From Spirogloea muscicola (lineage: Eukaryota > Streptophyta > Zygnematophyceae > Spirogloeales > Spirogloeaceae): a stretch of DNA of 64,000 nucleotides. This document shows, in pieces, positions 21,455 through 33,372 of the stretch (the stretch's first letter is position 1; each line of letters begins with the position of its first letter). The notes beneath the pieces were generated by a model. The model was not told where the DNA came from and made no database searches. It worked only from the letters and a program-made list of their open reading frames with translations. Location of the stretch: assembly GCA_009602725.1 (NCBI GenBank), contig WELB01000001.1, positions 934,646 through 998,645 of the forward strand. Direction: 5' to 3'. The position numbers were made by a program, and so were the translations under genes.

Positions 21455-24299
21455 TTAGACCTTCCACAGGCATCTGAAGAGGTGACTAATGTGGAGCTTG
21501 CCTGTCAAGAAACGGGGCTGCAGCTCCTCCATGGCAGTGCTGGGGAGCTTGTAATCGCGGCAGAAGTTATTGTCCACCTTTCGAAGGAGCGACTTGAAGT
21601 GCTTAACCTAGTAGCACACACACAAAGGGTGCATGTTGTCAACAGCCGAGCATCTCTGGTGTTGAGCAAATGGTGCAACCTTAAAGTCATACACACTACC
21701 ACACAAGCATCTCACCCATCAAGCTGTCACGAACCATACGGTTCTGTTGGACTGCACAATGTGAAGACTCAAATGACTGCCCGCAAGCGAGAGCGCACCT
21801 CCTCCTTTCTAAGAATGGTGTATGCAGTCCCCGGCTTCCCGGCCCTGGCCGTCCTGCCCACGCGGTGCACGTATGTCTTGGCGTAGACTGGCGCGTCATA
21901 GCTGACGACATGGGCGACATCGTCTACGTCCATCCCACGGGTCATGGCGTCGGATGCAACCAGTACGTGGGCCCTGCCAGACTTGAAGTCGCCAAGCGAT
22001 GCGCTGCCACATTGCCCAAGCATTTGCAGGAGCCAACAGCCGAGGCTGTCCCGTCAGATTGCAAGAAAAGAGAGGAGTGAAGTTTCAGACAGCCCTGCAA
22101 GCGAACAACACTTTCCAACTATCAGGGGGTAAGCTGGGACAACCAATTGGAGCCCAATGACAAATTGTAACCTGCGAGCACGCTGATGCTGGAGGCTGGA
22201 GTACTCCACAACGCGCACAGGGAGCCCTTCGAAGCTCTGCAGCAGGACGAAGAGGCGATGTGTTGCCTCGACCGACGCCGTGAACACAATCGTGGTGGCC
22301 AGCGGAAGGTGGTGCAGGAGCGCCAGCAGGCACAGCGGTTTCTCGCCTGCTCTACACACCTGCGGCTCAAAGTGTGGGGGCCATGGTCCAGTCAGCAAAC
22401 ATTTTATGTCACTGAGCAGGTGAATGTTTAGCTGTGGCACCGACACTTGAAGCTGGTATAGAAGATTACCAGCTTAAATTCGCGAAGCTGGGAGGGCAGC
22501 TTGTAGCGGCGCTCGGCTGCACTAGCGGTGATGTAGAGGGGCTTGTGGAGATCAAGGCGGGCAATCTTGGCAGGGTCCTGCGTGAGCGTCGCGGAGAGCA
22601 CCAGCTTGGTCAGCCTTGGGCGGCGCTCCCCACGCTGGCCCCTCTCCAGGCACCTGTCAGGTGCTGGCAAGCATTTGAGGTCATGGTGTGTCATGTGAGA
22701 ATCCAGTGGGCCTTTTCTACTAAATGGGAAAATTGTTAACCATCAGCCTCAAAGATTGGCAATATGAAGCATTTGAGCTCTCACTTCTAGGGACAGTCCA
22801 GCTTGGAGCTCGCCTCTCTGGAGGCAGCCTCACCTAGTTGAGTACGCCCTGGGGGCTACGGAGGGACCAGAGTGCTCACCATCTCCGGACGGTGCGGATC
22901 GCGCCGAGGCTTGACAGTGATCGAAGGGGCCGGTCCTGATGGTGCTGGCTGTCACCGGCAGCAGCCAGAACGCATGGCAGCCACTCCTGGTATGACTGTC
23001 GCAGAAGCCGGTCGGTCTCATCCACGACCTGCTGACACACGCCAACCCGGTGCTGACTGGCCGCTCTTGTAGCCATTGCTCCAGCAATCTTGGCAAGCCT
23101 TCGCTAGCGGACGGTCATAGCTCCTGCTCAGCAGCCGCCGAGGGAGCGGCATTGTACCAGGTAAAGGAGGTGCTCCAGCGTGAACCCCGGCGTCTCCGTC
23201 AGGTGGTCCACCAGGCGGCCCGGCGTTGCCACCAGAATGTCCACTCGGCTGCCGGGCGCTGCTGCACCGGCGTCACTGTCAGCCCTTGAGCACAGGCCGA
23301 GCGGCAGCAGCAGGGCCCCTCCGTCGTGCACCGGGCTCGGTGCCTCGACGAGCTGTGCACCCTCGGCGCCCAGAGAGGTCTGGCCGATTGCCAGGCCGAC
23401 AGCGAGGCCCACGGCGGCGGCCAGGGGGTCGAAGGCCGCCTTCACCTGCCCTGCCGCAGCCCACGATGACACCATGAGCTCTTTGACATCGAGACTCAGG
23501 ACTAATGGACAATAGTGTCTTGAGATTGGGTTTAGTGTCCAGAGATTCTGGCCAAGTCAAGCATTGGACGTCAAGGACAAGAGGTTTCAGGATCCAATCG
23601 TGAGATTTGGGGTTAAAAGAAGGATTTAAGGAACTTGAGTTGGTGAAGGCCGAGGACTACCTGCACGGCGAGGTCGCGTGTGGGGAGCACAACCAGCGCC
23701 CGCAGGCGGCGGACGACGCGCGCCGAGAGGGCCTGCAGGACCGGCAGCGCGTACGCCAGCGTCTTGCCGCTGCCCGTCGGGGCACACACGCACAGGTCCC
23801 GAGCGGCCATTGCCTGGCCAGCCATTGCCGCCGAACCCATCTCGCGCCACGTTGCCGCCTGCACGGGAAACAGGCCCTCCACGCCGGACGCCAGCAGAGC
23901 CGCTGCCAGCCTGCAGTCCCCGTGTAACGACGCGAGGGGTCCAATGATCTCTTCATTGAAGTGAACTATCAGCTTAGAACTAGAAACACAAAAAAATGAC
24001 ATGGAGAATAGAAGGACTTCGCGCAATGCGCTGATTCTTTCTTTATGAAATTTGATTAAAGAACATATGATGATCTCACAAACCCTTCGGCGCATGTTCT
24101 GCTGCCGTTAGGGTTTGCGCTAAAGGGTTTGCCGGAGCGGCGGCGCCGGGGCCCCCACCTGGCGTCGAGGCCCGGCACGGCGCCCAGCGGCGTGGCGGCG
24201 GCGGCGGCGTCGACCTCCACTGGCTCCCGCATCCACGGCAGCACTGGCGGGGCTTTGGCCGCCGCCACCGCCGCCGCCGGCCCTGGCGGCGCCTCTGCC
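21455..24299 (-). CDS. RH1: DEAD-box ATP-dependent RNA helicase, RH1/DDX51 (Dbp6) type; 5' end in gap
   Basis: Minus-strand gene. The first visible exon emerges from the N gap and reads PPVLPWMREPVEVDAAAAAT then GAVPGLDAR, matching the N-terminus of plant RH1 (LPWMR.PV). Motifs in order are FPVQAATW (Q region), CAPTGSGKTLAYALPV (I), VVLPTRDLAVQ (Ia), VDILVATPGRLVDHL (Ib), VVDETDRLLRQSYQEWLP (II, DETD as in this subfamily), KLVLSATLTQDPAKIARLDL (III), TIVFTASVEATHRLFVLL (IV), VLVASDAMTRGMDVDD (V) and VHRVGRTARAGKPGTAYTIL (VI). The C-terminal exon, RKVDNNFCRDYKLPSTAMEE, ends with the stop complementary to 21455-21457. The DDX51/Dbp6 family acts in 60S ribosomal subunit assembly in the nucleolus. 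Only the start codon is missing. Confidence 0.92.
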
Positions 24300-24942
24300 N
24301 NNNNNNNNNNNNNNNNNNNNNNNNNNNNNNNNNNNNNNNNNNNNNNNNNNNNNNNNNNNNNNNNNNNNNNNNNNNNNNNNNNNNNNNNNNNNNNNNNNNN
24401 NNNNNNNNNNNNNNNNNNNNNNNNNNNNNNNNNNNNNNNNNNNNNNNNNNNNNNNNNNNNNNNNNNNNNNNNNNNNNNNNNNNNNNNNNNNNNNNNNNNN
24501 NNNNNNNNNNNNNNNNNNNNNNNNNNNNNNNNNNNNNNNNNNNNNNNNNNNNNNNNNNNNNNNNNNNNNNNNNNNNNNNNNNNNNNNNNNNNNNNNNNNN
24601 NNNNNNNNNNNNNNNNNNNNNNNNNNNNNNNNNNNNNNNNNNNNNNNNNNNNNNNNNNNNNNNNNNNNNNNNNNNNNNNNNNNNNNNNNNNNNNNNNNNN
24701 NNNNNNNNNNNNNNNNNNNNNNNNNNNNNNNNNNNNNNNNNNNNNNNNNNNNNNNNNNNNNNNNNNNNNNNNNNNNNNNNNNNNNNNNNNNNNNNNNNNN
24801 NNNNNNNNNNNNNNNNNNNNNNNNNNNNNNNNNNNNNNNNNNNNNNNNNNNNNNNNNNNNNNNNNNNNNNNNNNNNNNNNNNNNNNNNNNNNNNNNNNNN
24901 NNNNNNNNNNNNNNNNNNNNGGCGGCGGCGGCGTCGGCGGCC
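24300..24942. other. 621-base assembly gap over a divergent promoter
   Basis: N runs from 24300 to 24920, followed by (GGC)n up to the NDUFA2 start. The helicase on the minus strand and the complex I subunit on the plus strand both point away from the gap, so the gap holds their shared 5' region and the helicase start codon. Confidence 0.85.
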
Positions 24943-25538
24943 ATGGCGTGGCGCGCGTCGCTCTCGCGGTGCCTGCAGGAAGTGCGCATCCACCTCTGCC
25001 GCACCTCGCCCGCCAGCGCCGGCGCCAGGTGAGAGCGCTAGCCGCCAACTCCCGGCGACTTCATCCCGCACCACCCTTGCTGCGGCGCGCGCTCGAACCT
25101 TCGTCGACGCGATGACGGCGGCTGACCGCCCGCCCGCCACACCGAGGGGCGCGGCAGGGAGTTCGTGCTGCGCAACTACAAGGACCTGAAGATGCTCAAC
25201 CCGCGGCTGCCCATCCTCATTCGCGAGTGCAGCGGCATCCGCCCCCGCCTCTACGCCCGCTACGGTGCGCCCCTGGCGCGACTTCCGCCCGCCGCGGCGC
25301 ATTCCGCGCGCTACGCCACCGCGGCTTATTGATCTGGGCGATTAGTAAGCCGCCGACAGCGGGTTGAGACCCAGATCCGTTGTGGCACATGTGGCTGCTC
25401 ACGGCGGCCGCGCTAGCTGTTGCCCCAAGAGCAGGGCTCGGCGTGGAGAAGAGTGTGTCGCTGGAGGATCTAGGCGAGGAGGACATCTCTAAGCGGCTCA
25501 AGGAGCTCGTCCAAGCTGCACCTCCTGCACCAAGCTGA
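24943..25538 (+). CDS. Mitochondrial complex I subunit B8 (NDUFA2 homologue)
   Basis: Three exons encode a protein of about 97 residues, the usual size for the family. Exon 1 (24943-25028) is MAWRASLSRCLQEVRIHLCR then TSPASAGAR. Exon 2 (about 25155-25264) is EFVLRNYKDLKMLNPRLPIL then IRECSGIRPRLYARY. Exon 3 (about 25438-25538) is LGVEKSVSLEDLGEEDISKR then LKELVQAAPPAPS, ending TGA 25536-25538. It matches plant NDUFA2/B8 throughout. The protein is a small thioredoxin-fold accessory subunit of the complex I peripheral arm; the two Cys of the fold are at the expected places (LCRTSPAS and IRECSGI). All splice sites are GT-AG. Confidence 0.93.
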
Positions 25539-27056
25539 CAACGGTCAGGCGCGGATGGTCGCGGAGAGGAGACCTCAAGCGGCAGTCTTGCGCAGCAGCT
25601 GAAGGGCCGAGATTGGAGTGGTTGCCAGGCGGTTGACCCTGATTGCTTTGAGCCCACTGTTGCAGTCGCCAGCCTCTGTGGCACAGTCAAATCTTGCAAC
25701 ATGCACAGTTGCCTGCCTTGCTGGCAATGGAGGTCATTTGTTTGCAGCATTGCTGCATTGCTACATGGCTGGCTGAGCACCATAGATGTGCTGCAAATCT
25801 TCACAACAACGAAATCTTGTTCAGGATCATTTCAGTCACCTAGAAGATTCGTAGCAGCTTCTAGCATCCCCTATGCCTGTCAAAAGCGTCCGAACCGCGG
25901 ATGAGTTTGCTGCATAACAAAAGGTTCCTATGGACCTTTGGCGCTCTTAGATGGTGTGAACCAGCTAATATAACCGCTGCTTTCAGACCTGTGTGGAAGT
26001 GCAGGCGGCCTATGATATCATTGGGTGGATTGGGTGGACGTTTGCTTCTTCTAATTCATGGTCTCTCATCTATTTCTGCATTGGGAATCTGACAAGCTTC
26101 CCTGCTGTTGCCAGAAACGGCAGAGCTGGTCCTCGAAGGTTGTTGAGAGGATGTCTGAAAGTCTCACAGTCGTGTCGGATCGGTGTATATGATCTCACAA
26201 CAAGTGCTGAACAAGCCACTTCCTTTTGACTGTAGCTGACGTTTTATCTTTTACGCCTTGCCAAGACACCCTCTTTCTGGAAAATTGTTGAGACCGAGAT
26301 TGTGTGAGACTCTGACGTTTACACCTGACGGAGGTAAGCGGACAAGCATTGGCGGTTGAGGCCTACTTGTTAAGACCCTCAAGCAGACGCAGATCTGGGC
26401 AAAGACAGGCTGTCACTTGCCAGATCGTCTCAAGCTCTGCTGAGTTCCGCTGCCATTCCTACTCGCCGAATTATTTTCGGATTTCTGGGGGGACCTCTCA
26501 GCCACTCTCGCCTTCAGAAGAGCATTTTCTTTGCTTTGATTGTGGCCTGCTGCCGTCACTTGCCAACATTGCCGGCTTGTAGCAAACACCTCTGCAACGC
26601 CCCCCACGACTGCTTCTGTGTTTCCAGCTGGCCTGTCCCGCTCGGCCACTCACTGGAGCGGCAATTCGGCTGTCACACTGGCCAGCAGGCACTCACGGCA
26701 CAAGTTTGGTGGTGCTGGCGGCGCCCTCCTTTGCCCTGGAATCAAATAGAAGTGCGCGCCCATAGAGGAGAGGGGCTGGGAAAGGCCAGCCCATTTAACA
26801 AATTTAGTAAGTGTTAGGCAGGTGGTAAGCTGAGTCACTCATAGAAGTCTAGTTCAGTGTGGGGCGTAAGCTTATATTATCAGCAGTGCAGCTTTCTGAT
26901 TCTGGACAGTGCTGCCTGTGACTGAGAATGCCTTGCCAGTTCCAAGATGTCGAGTTAGATCAATGCGTCTCATGTTACTCCAGAAGTTGATTCTATGTAC
27001 TTAATTATGCCCTGCACAGTAGCCTCAACGAAGAGCCTCCACACGACATTATCTAC
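25539..27056. other. Gene-poor stretch with one hairpin module
   Basis: No gene is recognised in these 1.5 kb; short open frames on both strands lack homology or coding character. One hairpin module lies at 26772-26792 in a CGCCCATAGAGGAGAGGGGCTGG context, about 1.2 kb downstream of the NDUFA2 stop. Confidence 0.5.
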
Positions 27057-27266
27057 CTGCATTGATAGTGAAATGATATCAGCTTCGAGTAGAAGCTCTT
27101 GAGTGAGTGGAAGCATCCTTGACCCGCCTGTTAAGCCCAACACGCCTTTGAGGCTGGCTAAGTAAAGCTGCTGCACCCATTCAAGGAGCCACTTCTTGCA
27201 GCTTGTGACAAGCTCTTTACTGTTTGAGCAAAGCCAGTAGTCAAAGAAACATCTGGCACCAGAATC
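27057..27266 (-). CDS. Orphan exon candidate, unknown protein
   Basis: A 210-bp minus-strand open segment is bounded by an acceptor-like TTCTCCTCAG and a donor-like ATGCAG|GTAGAT. It would encode 70 residues, including DSGARCFFDYWLC and KKWLLEWVQQLYLASLKGVL, then LPLTQELLLEADIISLSMQ. The composition is that of a helical globular protein, with no low complexity. I do not recognise a family, and flanking exons are not apparent, so this may be a relic exon or chance. Confidence 0.22.
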
Positions 27267-27489
27267 CTGAGGAGAAAAACCACTCAGAGTTCTGGAATGG
27301 GAGAGAAGAAGATGGGTCGACAAAGACCAACATATACAAGAGGGTAGATTACTTGTACAGCTCATTTCATATTCAAGCTACTGTAAAAGACATTCCGCAG
27401 CTTGCAGCCACATTCTCTGTAGGCTTGTTGTGCAGCCGAGCTGGCCTGCACAGTCACAATTGTCTTACCGAAAGACTTCATGTCACTAT

Positions 27490-28260
27490 CAACAAAGAAA
27501 AGCGCGGCCGAATTGACTGGTGGCTGGGAGAAGCCAGCCCAAAAGGAATGGACAACAAAGTACGTCGTTCATTCTTCTCTCTGGGCTGGCCAATCACAGC
27601 CATCGCCCTCTACTGGAAGAGTCTCTTTCTCGCACGCTGACCATCCGCCGGCCGACGAGTTCTTCCCGCTGGCTATCGACACACACGGGGCGTTGGGTGC
27701 TCGGTGGCTCGAACTGCTCCACCAGCTTGCCCGTCACGCCGTCGCTCGCCGCTTCCATGGGGAGCCGGTGGACTTTCCTGCAGCCGGGTCGCTCGTTCAG
27801 GTGTATCGCATGCGCCTGGCCGTCTCGTGCAGAGGTCAATGGCCCGTGCGCTGCACCTGCGTGCCGGCCGAGCCCTCGCTGCTGCCTCTGGCTCTGGCCA
27901 GGGGACGTCCTTCCAGGAACATAGCCTCTCTGACCTGCGACTGCTTAGCAGGGGTTACTGAGTAGTTAGTAGCTGCTTTGTTTCTTCTTGTGCGCTTCTT
28001 TCTTAGTGCTTCGCCTTAGTGCTTCGCCTGGCCCACTTCTTCTTGGCTGAACAATGTATTGGCTTGAATTGGCCTAGCTGTAATCTCATGCGCACCGCGC
28101 GCCTTCTCTCTCTTCTTGGGCTTCTTGTACTCTGCTCATTCTTTTTTGGGCTGGCTGTTCCAGCCCCTATCCTCAATGGGCGAGCTCTTTCTCTTTCTCG
28201 CACCGCGCGCCTTCTCTCTCTTTCTCACAGCCATCGCTCACAATGGAAAAAGAAAGGTAA
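27490..28260 (+). mobile_element. LINE-like terminal fragment with tail and hairpin modules
   Basis: This is the best-preserved plus-strand copy. It starts with a GCGCGGCC...ACTGGTGGCTGGGAGAAGCC block (hairpin at 27522-27540) and an inverted hairpin at about 27583-27602. Then comes the terminal domain FFPLAIDTHGALGARWLELL, HQLARHAVARRFHGEPVDF and SLVQVYRMRLAVSC, closing at about 27960. The tail block with GAACAATGTATTGGCTTGAA follows at about 28048, and a further hairpin at 28148-28166 (GGGCTGG CTGTT CCAGCCC). No reverse transcriptase is present upstream, so it is a 5'-truncated or internally deleted copy. Confidence 0.62.
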
Positions 28261-29116
28261 AAGGCCTTTTGCTTGTTCCTGACATGAAATGGAGGCTCAC
28301 GTGTACCTGAATCGACAACATCCTGACATGCGCACAAGAGACAAATACGTGCGATATCACACGCTTAGGACTAGAGGTTACTGAGCGTCCCCTGGATGAT
28401 GTCTTCGTCCTAGTCCTTCGCACTCCGGCTCCTTCAGACCTTGTCCATTCCTTTGGGCTGGACTTTCCCAGCCACCAGTCAATCTGGCCGCGCTTTCCTC
28501 TTAGGAGTAAGGAAAATTAGGAGTAAAGTGTACAAGAGTACTCGCCCGTCGACGATAGGACCTCACGGCGCGCCCGCCGAGGTCGTGGGAGTCGTCAGCG
28601 CCATGGCGGCTGCCTTGCTCCTCTCCGCGCCTCCAGAGCAGAAGCTCGGGGAGCTCGCCGGAGCCTCGCGGGCGAGCTGAGCCGCCACCAGTGGCTGCTG
28701 CCGTTGCCAAAGGCCTCATGCCGATCAGTCTTGCCGGCGACGCTGAAAGCAGCACCACTGACTGGCTAAGCCGCGCGATGCCGAGCCGGCGCGCTCGAGC
28801 TTAGCGGCCCGTCCATGGCCGCGGCCTAGCGGCGCCGTGGCGCTGGCCTGGCTGCGGTGCACCGCCAGGAGGCCTCCATGGAGCGCCTCCGGAAGATATG
28901 TGAGCTCTTGCGCCACACCTCAACGATGTCACTACAGCATTCTCGTAAAGCATTGGATCCAAGAATTGCTCCCGGTTCGCCAATCACGCTACCTGCTCGC
29001 ATCACAAAGCTATCTCAGAAGGTGCAAGAGCTCAGATGGCGGTGATACCAGCGGCCCTGAGCTGCAGGATGCCGCAGGCTGATGATTCAAGGCCTTGCTC
29101 GTGGATTGCACCGCAG
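28261..29116. other. Region upstream of katanin p80
   Basis: An inverted copy of the hairpin block lies at about 28445-28500. From 28540 to 28900 the sequence is GC-rich, as at other gene starts. A short frame from ATG 28604 (MAAALLLSAPPEQKLGELAG...) ends in a stop without a usable donor, so I do not accept it as the katanin first exon. The real start of katanin p80 probably lies in this interval but cannot be fixed. Confidence 0.35.
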
Positions 29117-32100
29117 ACGAGGTGCAAGCGCACGGCGGCAAGCCGCTGTGCGCCGCGCTCGGGGCAACGAGGGAGGGAAGCTTGGTCCTCGTCTCTGGCT
29201 GCGATGACGGCCGGGCTGAGCTCCGCAGTCTGGCGGGCCTCAACGTGTGCATCGTAAGCGACGAGCTCAAGCCCCTGGCACTACAGCAGCTTCGACTGGC
29301 CTTTAACGTATCAGATTTTGTAATATCATTAATTTGTATAATCCATATGTCAATGGAGCTGCCGTGCATTGCGTCGGCGTTTGCAGGGCCTGCCTGTGGG
29401 CGGAGGCAGCACTCCGACAGCGGCCATCGGCTGCGTCACGCTCGGCCCGGGGTGCCAGCTGGCCACTGCCGGTGGCGCAGACGGGACAGTGCTGCTGTGG
29501 GACCTGGAGATGGCGCAAGGTATCGACACTGTGCACTAATTAAATGCAGCTGAAAGGCTCCGCAGTCTTTGGAGTCCCTTGACAATACAGAGACCATAGA
29601 AGTAATAATGACTGCAGTTGCTGGTGCCAGCGACTCGCATCATCGCCGGCCTGAGCTCATTGGCCGCGGGGTCTTTGTCGGCGGGGCCCAGGGCAGGTAT
29701 CGGCCGCTGCTCGCTTGGGCCGGCAAGTTGCAGCGCCGTGGACATCGACATGACAGGTCACATTGTGGCGGCCGGCTCGGTGGATGAGCGGTTGTGGTTG
29801 TGGGACACTCGGCAGCGTGCCTCTGCGGCGACGAGCCATTGGGACCATGGCAGCGGCGTGGCATGCGTAAAGTTCAGCCCCGACGGAGCGTGGGTTGTAT
29901 CTGGCGGCCGCAACGGCTGCATCAAGGTGCTCTGGTCAATGGAACTTGTGCTGTCGTTGAGCTCAGACGAAAGGCAATGTGTAGGCATTTGCATGATCTT
30001 TGCTTTGTGAGCAGCGGCCTGCCTGACGCGGTGAGCATACCGCCTCGCAGGTCTGGAGCCTGCAAGCCGGCCGACTCATGCACAGCCTTGTGTCTGGCGG
30101 GTCTGGCACCCAAAAGGCGGTCGTGTGCCTTGAGTACCACCCTGAGGAGTGCCTCCTTGCCACCGGTTTCGTCCTTGCGCCCACCGCTCGTTTTGCAGCA
30201 GTCAGCTGCCGGTTGCGCCATCAGCTGATCATTCACGTCTCCTGTCAACAACCTTCGGACAGTGCGCATGCTCAGGCTCTGCCGACGGCTCCCTCTGCAT
30301 GTGGGACTTGGAGAAGTTTGAGCTCATCGAGTCCACCAGCTCGCTGGTGAGCAGGAATTGTACGTATGCTCCAGCCACTGACGACCGCGCCTGAACTAGC
30401 CGCCATGTGATCGCCAATTTTGGCGTGGTAACAGCTGGCAACTTCACTGTGCAGTCGCCCACACCCGGCACACCTGGCCTGCATGCGCTGGCGGCCTCGG
30501 AGAGTGATGGACGCCTGATCGCGGCCACAGCTGAAAGCTTGATGGCATGTGCAGTGCCCTCTTCTTTCGCATTCTGTCATGGGCCTTGCTTTGCCCTGGT
30601 CATCACAGTCACGTGATGATGTAATGAAGACTACCTACCTCAGCTGGATGTTAGCAATTGAACGAAGTGCAGATTGGTCGATACTGTTTTTAGAAGGTGA
30701 AATCACCTTCAGTGCAAGTGCTAGTAGTCAAGGCATTCAGCTGACTTTCTGCAGATTGCAGGCATGCACTTGGGAGCCAGTAACAGTCGCGTGGAGCATC
30801 CCAGTCGGCTGTCCCGGCGACGTGGCGGCCTTGGCGTGCCACGGGCCAGACGTCGTCACCTGCAAGCTGGTCAACGGCGGGCTTGCCGTGTGGTCGATGG
30901 TGAGTGGGCCATGCCGACGCAGCCGAAGCTTACCCGTCTTGTGTGCTATATGCCGACAATGCGACATCCCAAGACGCTGACTAAGCGGCGCAATTGCCTG
31001 CAGTCCTCAAGCAGCAGCCGTGTAAATACCACAATGCAACACAGCCGCGCCCCTATGTCTTCGCCTGACCCCCCGGAGCTGGCCTTTCAGACGCCGCGAC
31101 GAGGTCAGTGTCATTGTTAAGTTCCGCCATTGACAGTGCCGTTGTGCTTGGTACCTCCAGCTGTTGGGCCTCCTATGGTGCCACTGGCGTCCTTCGGATT
31201 TACCTCACACCCTGCCTTGCCCTCGCACGCAGGGCCTGAGTACCAGGAGCCACACCTTGGTGCCTCGATTCAGTCATCCTCTGGACAGAAGAAGCCGACC
31301 ACCGCCTACCGGCACGGCAGCGTGCTCACCACGCACAGCCCGGCGATGATGCGCGACGGTAGTAGCAGGAGCCAAAAACTGTCCCCCGCCAGTGAGACAC
31401 CAGCTCAGCGCCGGACTTCACCTCAGCCTGCGCCAGGCGTCATACATGATCTTGTGGTAGGGCTTGCTGAAAGCTCGTGGATGTTGCAAGCGAAGGGCGG
31501 CGGAGCTCACAATGCAGGAGGGGAGCAGCTGTTGACTGCCAGCGAAGGCGTCTACGAAGCTGCTGGCCTGGAGCATCACCTTGCTTCATTGAGACCGTCC
31601 TTCAAGGGCTGTCAAGTCTCCAGGGACGACTCCTGGGTGGACAAGACCATCGAGCCAGCTGTTCGGCCACGGGTCCAGCACAGCCCTCCCCGAACACCGG
31701 GCGTGAGCGGCGGTGAATTGCAGCAGCTGCTGGGCCTTGACATTGGCTTCATGCAGGTGCCTCGCTTTGACGTCATATCCCTGCACTAGGAGCCTTAGAC
31801 CCTAAGCCATTCTCTTTGCCCACCCAGGCTATAATTGTGTGATTGACTTCCACCATGTGCTCAGTTGCCTGCAGCTCAGAACCACTATCCACATCAGTAC
31901 CTAGGCTTTTATATTCCTGGTCGCCATTACAAGACGAGCTTTACTAATGAGTACGCCTATATGGTCTTTGTGCACTGCTCTTCCAAGAATTACTGGAAAG
32001 CTTCATCCAGTACGCTGCAATTGTGTCCTTGCTGCTGCAGAGAGGGTCGCAGGGTTGGCAACAGGATTCGCGCCAGTCTGAAGACAACATCATCAAGGAT

Positions 32101-33372
32101 CTGCTGGAGAAGCATGACTTAGTGTCGGGCGTTCTTCAAGGGAGGCTCACGAAGCTGAAGGTCAGCCTTCGCTGTCGCGCTGACTGCGAAACACTTCTTC
32201 CAAAGCTGTGATTCCCGGAGCTTATTATGAGCTGACAGAACATGACGGAGGTCCTGCAATACGCAGGTCATCAGGAGTTTCTGGTCAAAGGGTGACCTCA
32301 AGGGGGCCGCTGAGGCCATGGAACGGATGCAAGACGATGCAGTAGGTCTTCAATCAGTGGCTGTCGCATGCGCAGAGTGACGTGAAATCGGATTGCAGTA
32401 GTCATACTTCTACTTACCAACACTGATCCCACACTCAGCTCGTACAACAACACTCTTAAGATGGTGTCTGGACGTATGATCCAGGATCTTGCAGCTGCCT
32501 TCTTGAGCCGCTGCATCGCGTCTACTGCCAATGCCCAGATTCACCTGCCACATTGTGAGGACTCTGTTGCCATTTGAGCACGTGGCAGATTGTGGTAGAC
32601 GTGCTGGAGCAGAAGGGAAAGCAGCTGGATCTCGAGTGGGGCACCTTGATCCTGCCTCTGCTGCTTGGCCTCCTGAACAGCCCCCACGAAAGGTTCGCAC
32701 GTCAAGACTTCTCAGCTTCACACAGGCCTCAAAGCTGGGCAGAATGTCCTCTGTCAGATATGCTCTGCCTCTGATTGTAGGCAAGAGCAGAAGAAGCGCA
32801 TGTCTTTGGCACCGCGCACTTCCCTCCTTTACCCCCCTGCTTCTGGGCTCCCAGCCTCAGTACCAGATTGTCCAGCTTGTTCATGTTGGGACACGCACAT
32901 GCAGGCATGTGAAGGTCGGCATTGCGGGGCTTGCGAGCCTGTGGAGGAGCTTTGGAGGCATGATCACAGCGTCCACTGTGGCAGCAAGCCCCCCTGGCGT
33001 TGACATCCATGCGGAAGAACGGTCAGTGCCATACAATGATGGCGTTGTCCTCTGGTGTATAATTGTATCAGCAAGTTTGTAGTTTCAACAACACATTGCT
33101 GATGTTAAGACTATCACAGAGAGACTTGGAGCTTGTGGGTTCCAGGCTAGAACATGACTCGATCCCTAGCAGTTGAGTAGTTTGTACGCCAGCAATGTTA
33201 TCAATTACATGGACTTGGCTGCAGGTCTGGAGCTTTCTGACTCACCCTTTCTCTCTGCATCAGTCTGCACCTCACCTTTAGTTGGAGAGTGTGGAACAGG
33301 CAGGAACGATGTCAGAATTGCCTGGAGGGCTTCAAGGAGGTCGCGCTCAGGCTGACTGAGCTAGCCAAGTAA
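29117..33372 (+). CDS. KTN80: Katanin p80 WD40-containing subunit B1 (start exon unresolved)
   Basis: Regulatory subunit of the microtubule-severing ATPase katanin; it targets the p60 catalytic subunit. The first recognisable exon (29117) reads EVQAHGGKPLCAALG and LVLVSGCDDGRAELRSLAG. WD repeats follow: ADGTVLLWDLEMAQ, VDIDMTGHIVAAGSVDERLW, VKFSPDGAWVVSGGRNGCIK, VVCLEYHPEECLLAT and SADGSLCMWDLEKFELIEST. CTWEPVTVAWS corresponds to the end of the katanin propeller. A disordered linker occupies about 31020-31750. The C-terminal con80 domain, which binds p60, is spread over small exons: IIKDLLEKHDLVSGVLQGRL (about 32090), GDLKGAAEAMERMQDDA (32292), LDLEWGTLILPLLLGLLNS (about 32628), GLASLWRSFGGMI with GVDIHAEER (about 32930-33020), and RQERCQNCLEGFKEVALRL. 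The end is TAA at 33370-33372; a donor overlaps that codon, so a slightly longer C-terminus is possible. Confidence 0.85.

Noticed and set aside
23031-23090. DETD instead of DEAD in the helicase as a damaged motif II
   Set aside because: DETD is the normal form of motif II in the RH1/DDX51 subfamily.
24056-25302. Long open frames crossing the N gap at 24.3-24.9 kb
   Set aside because: These are artefacts of undetermined bases; the real genes on either side (RH1 minus, NDUFA2 plus) use other, spliced frames.
28604-28680. Short frame MAAALLLSAPPEQ... as the first exon of katanin p80
   Set aside because: It ends at a stop with no usable splice donor in frame and does not resemble the katanin N-terminus.
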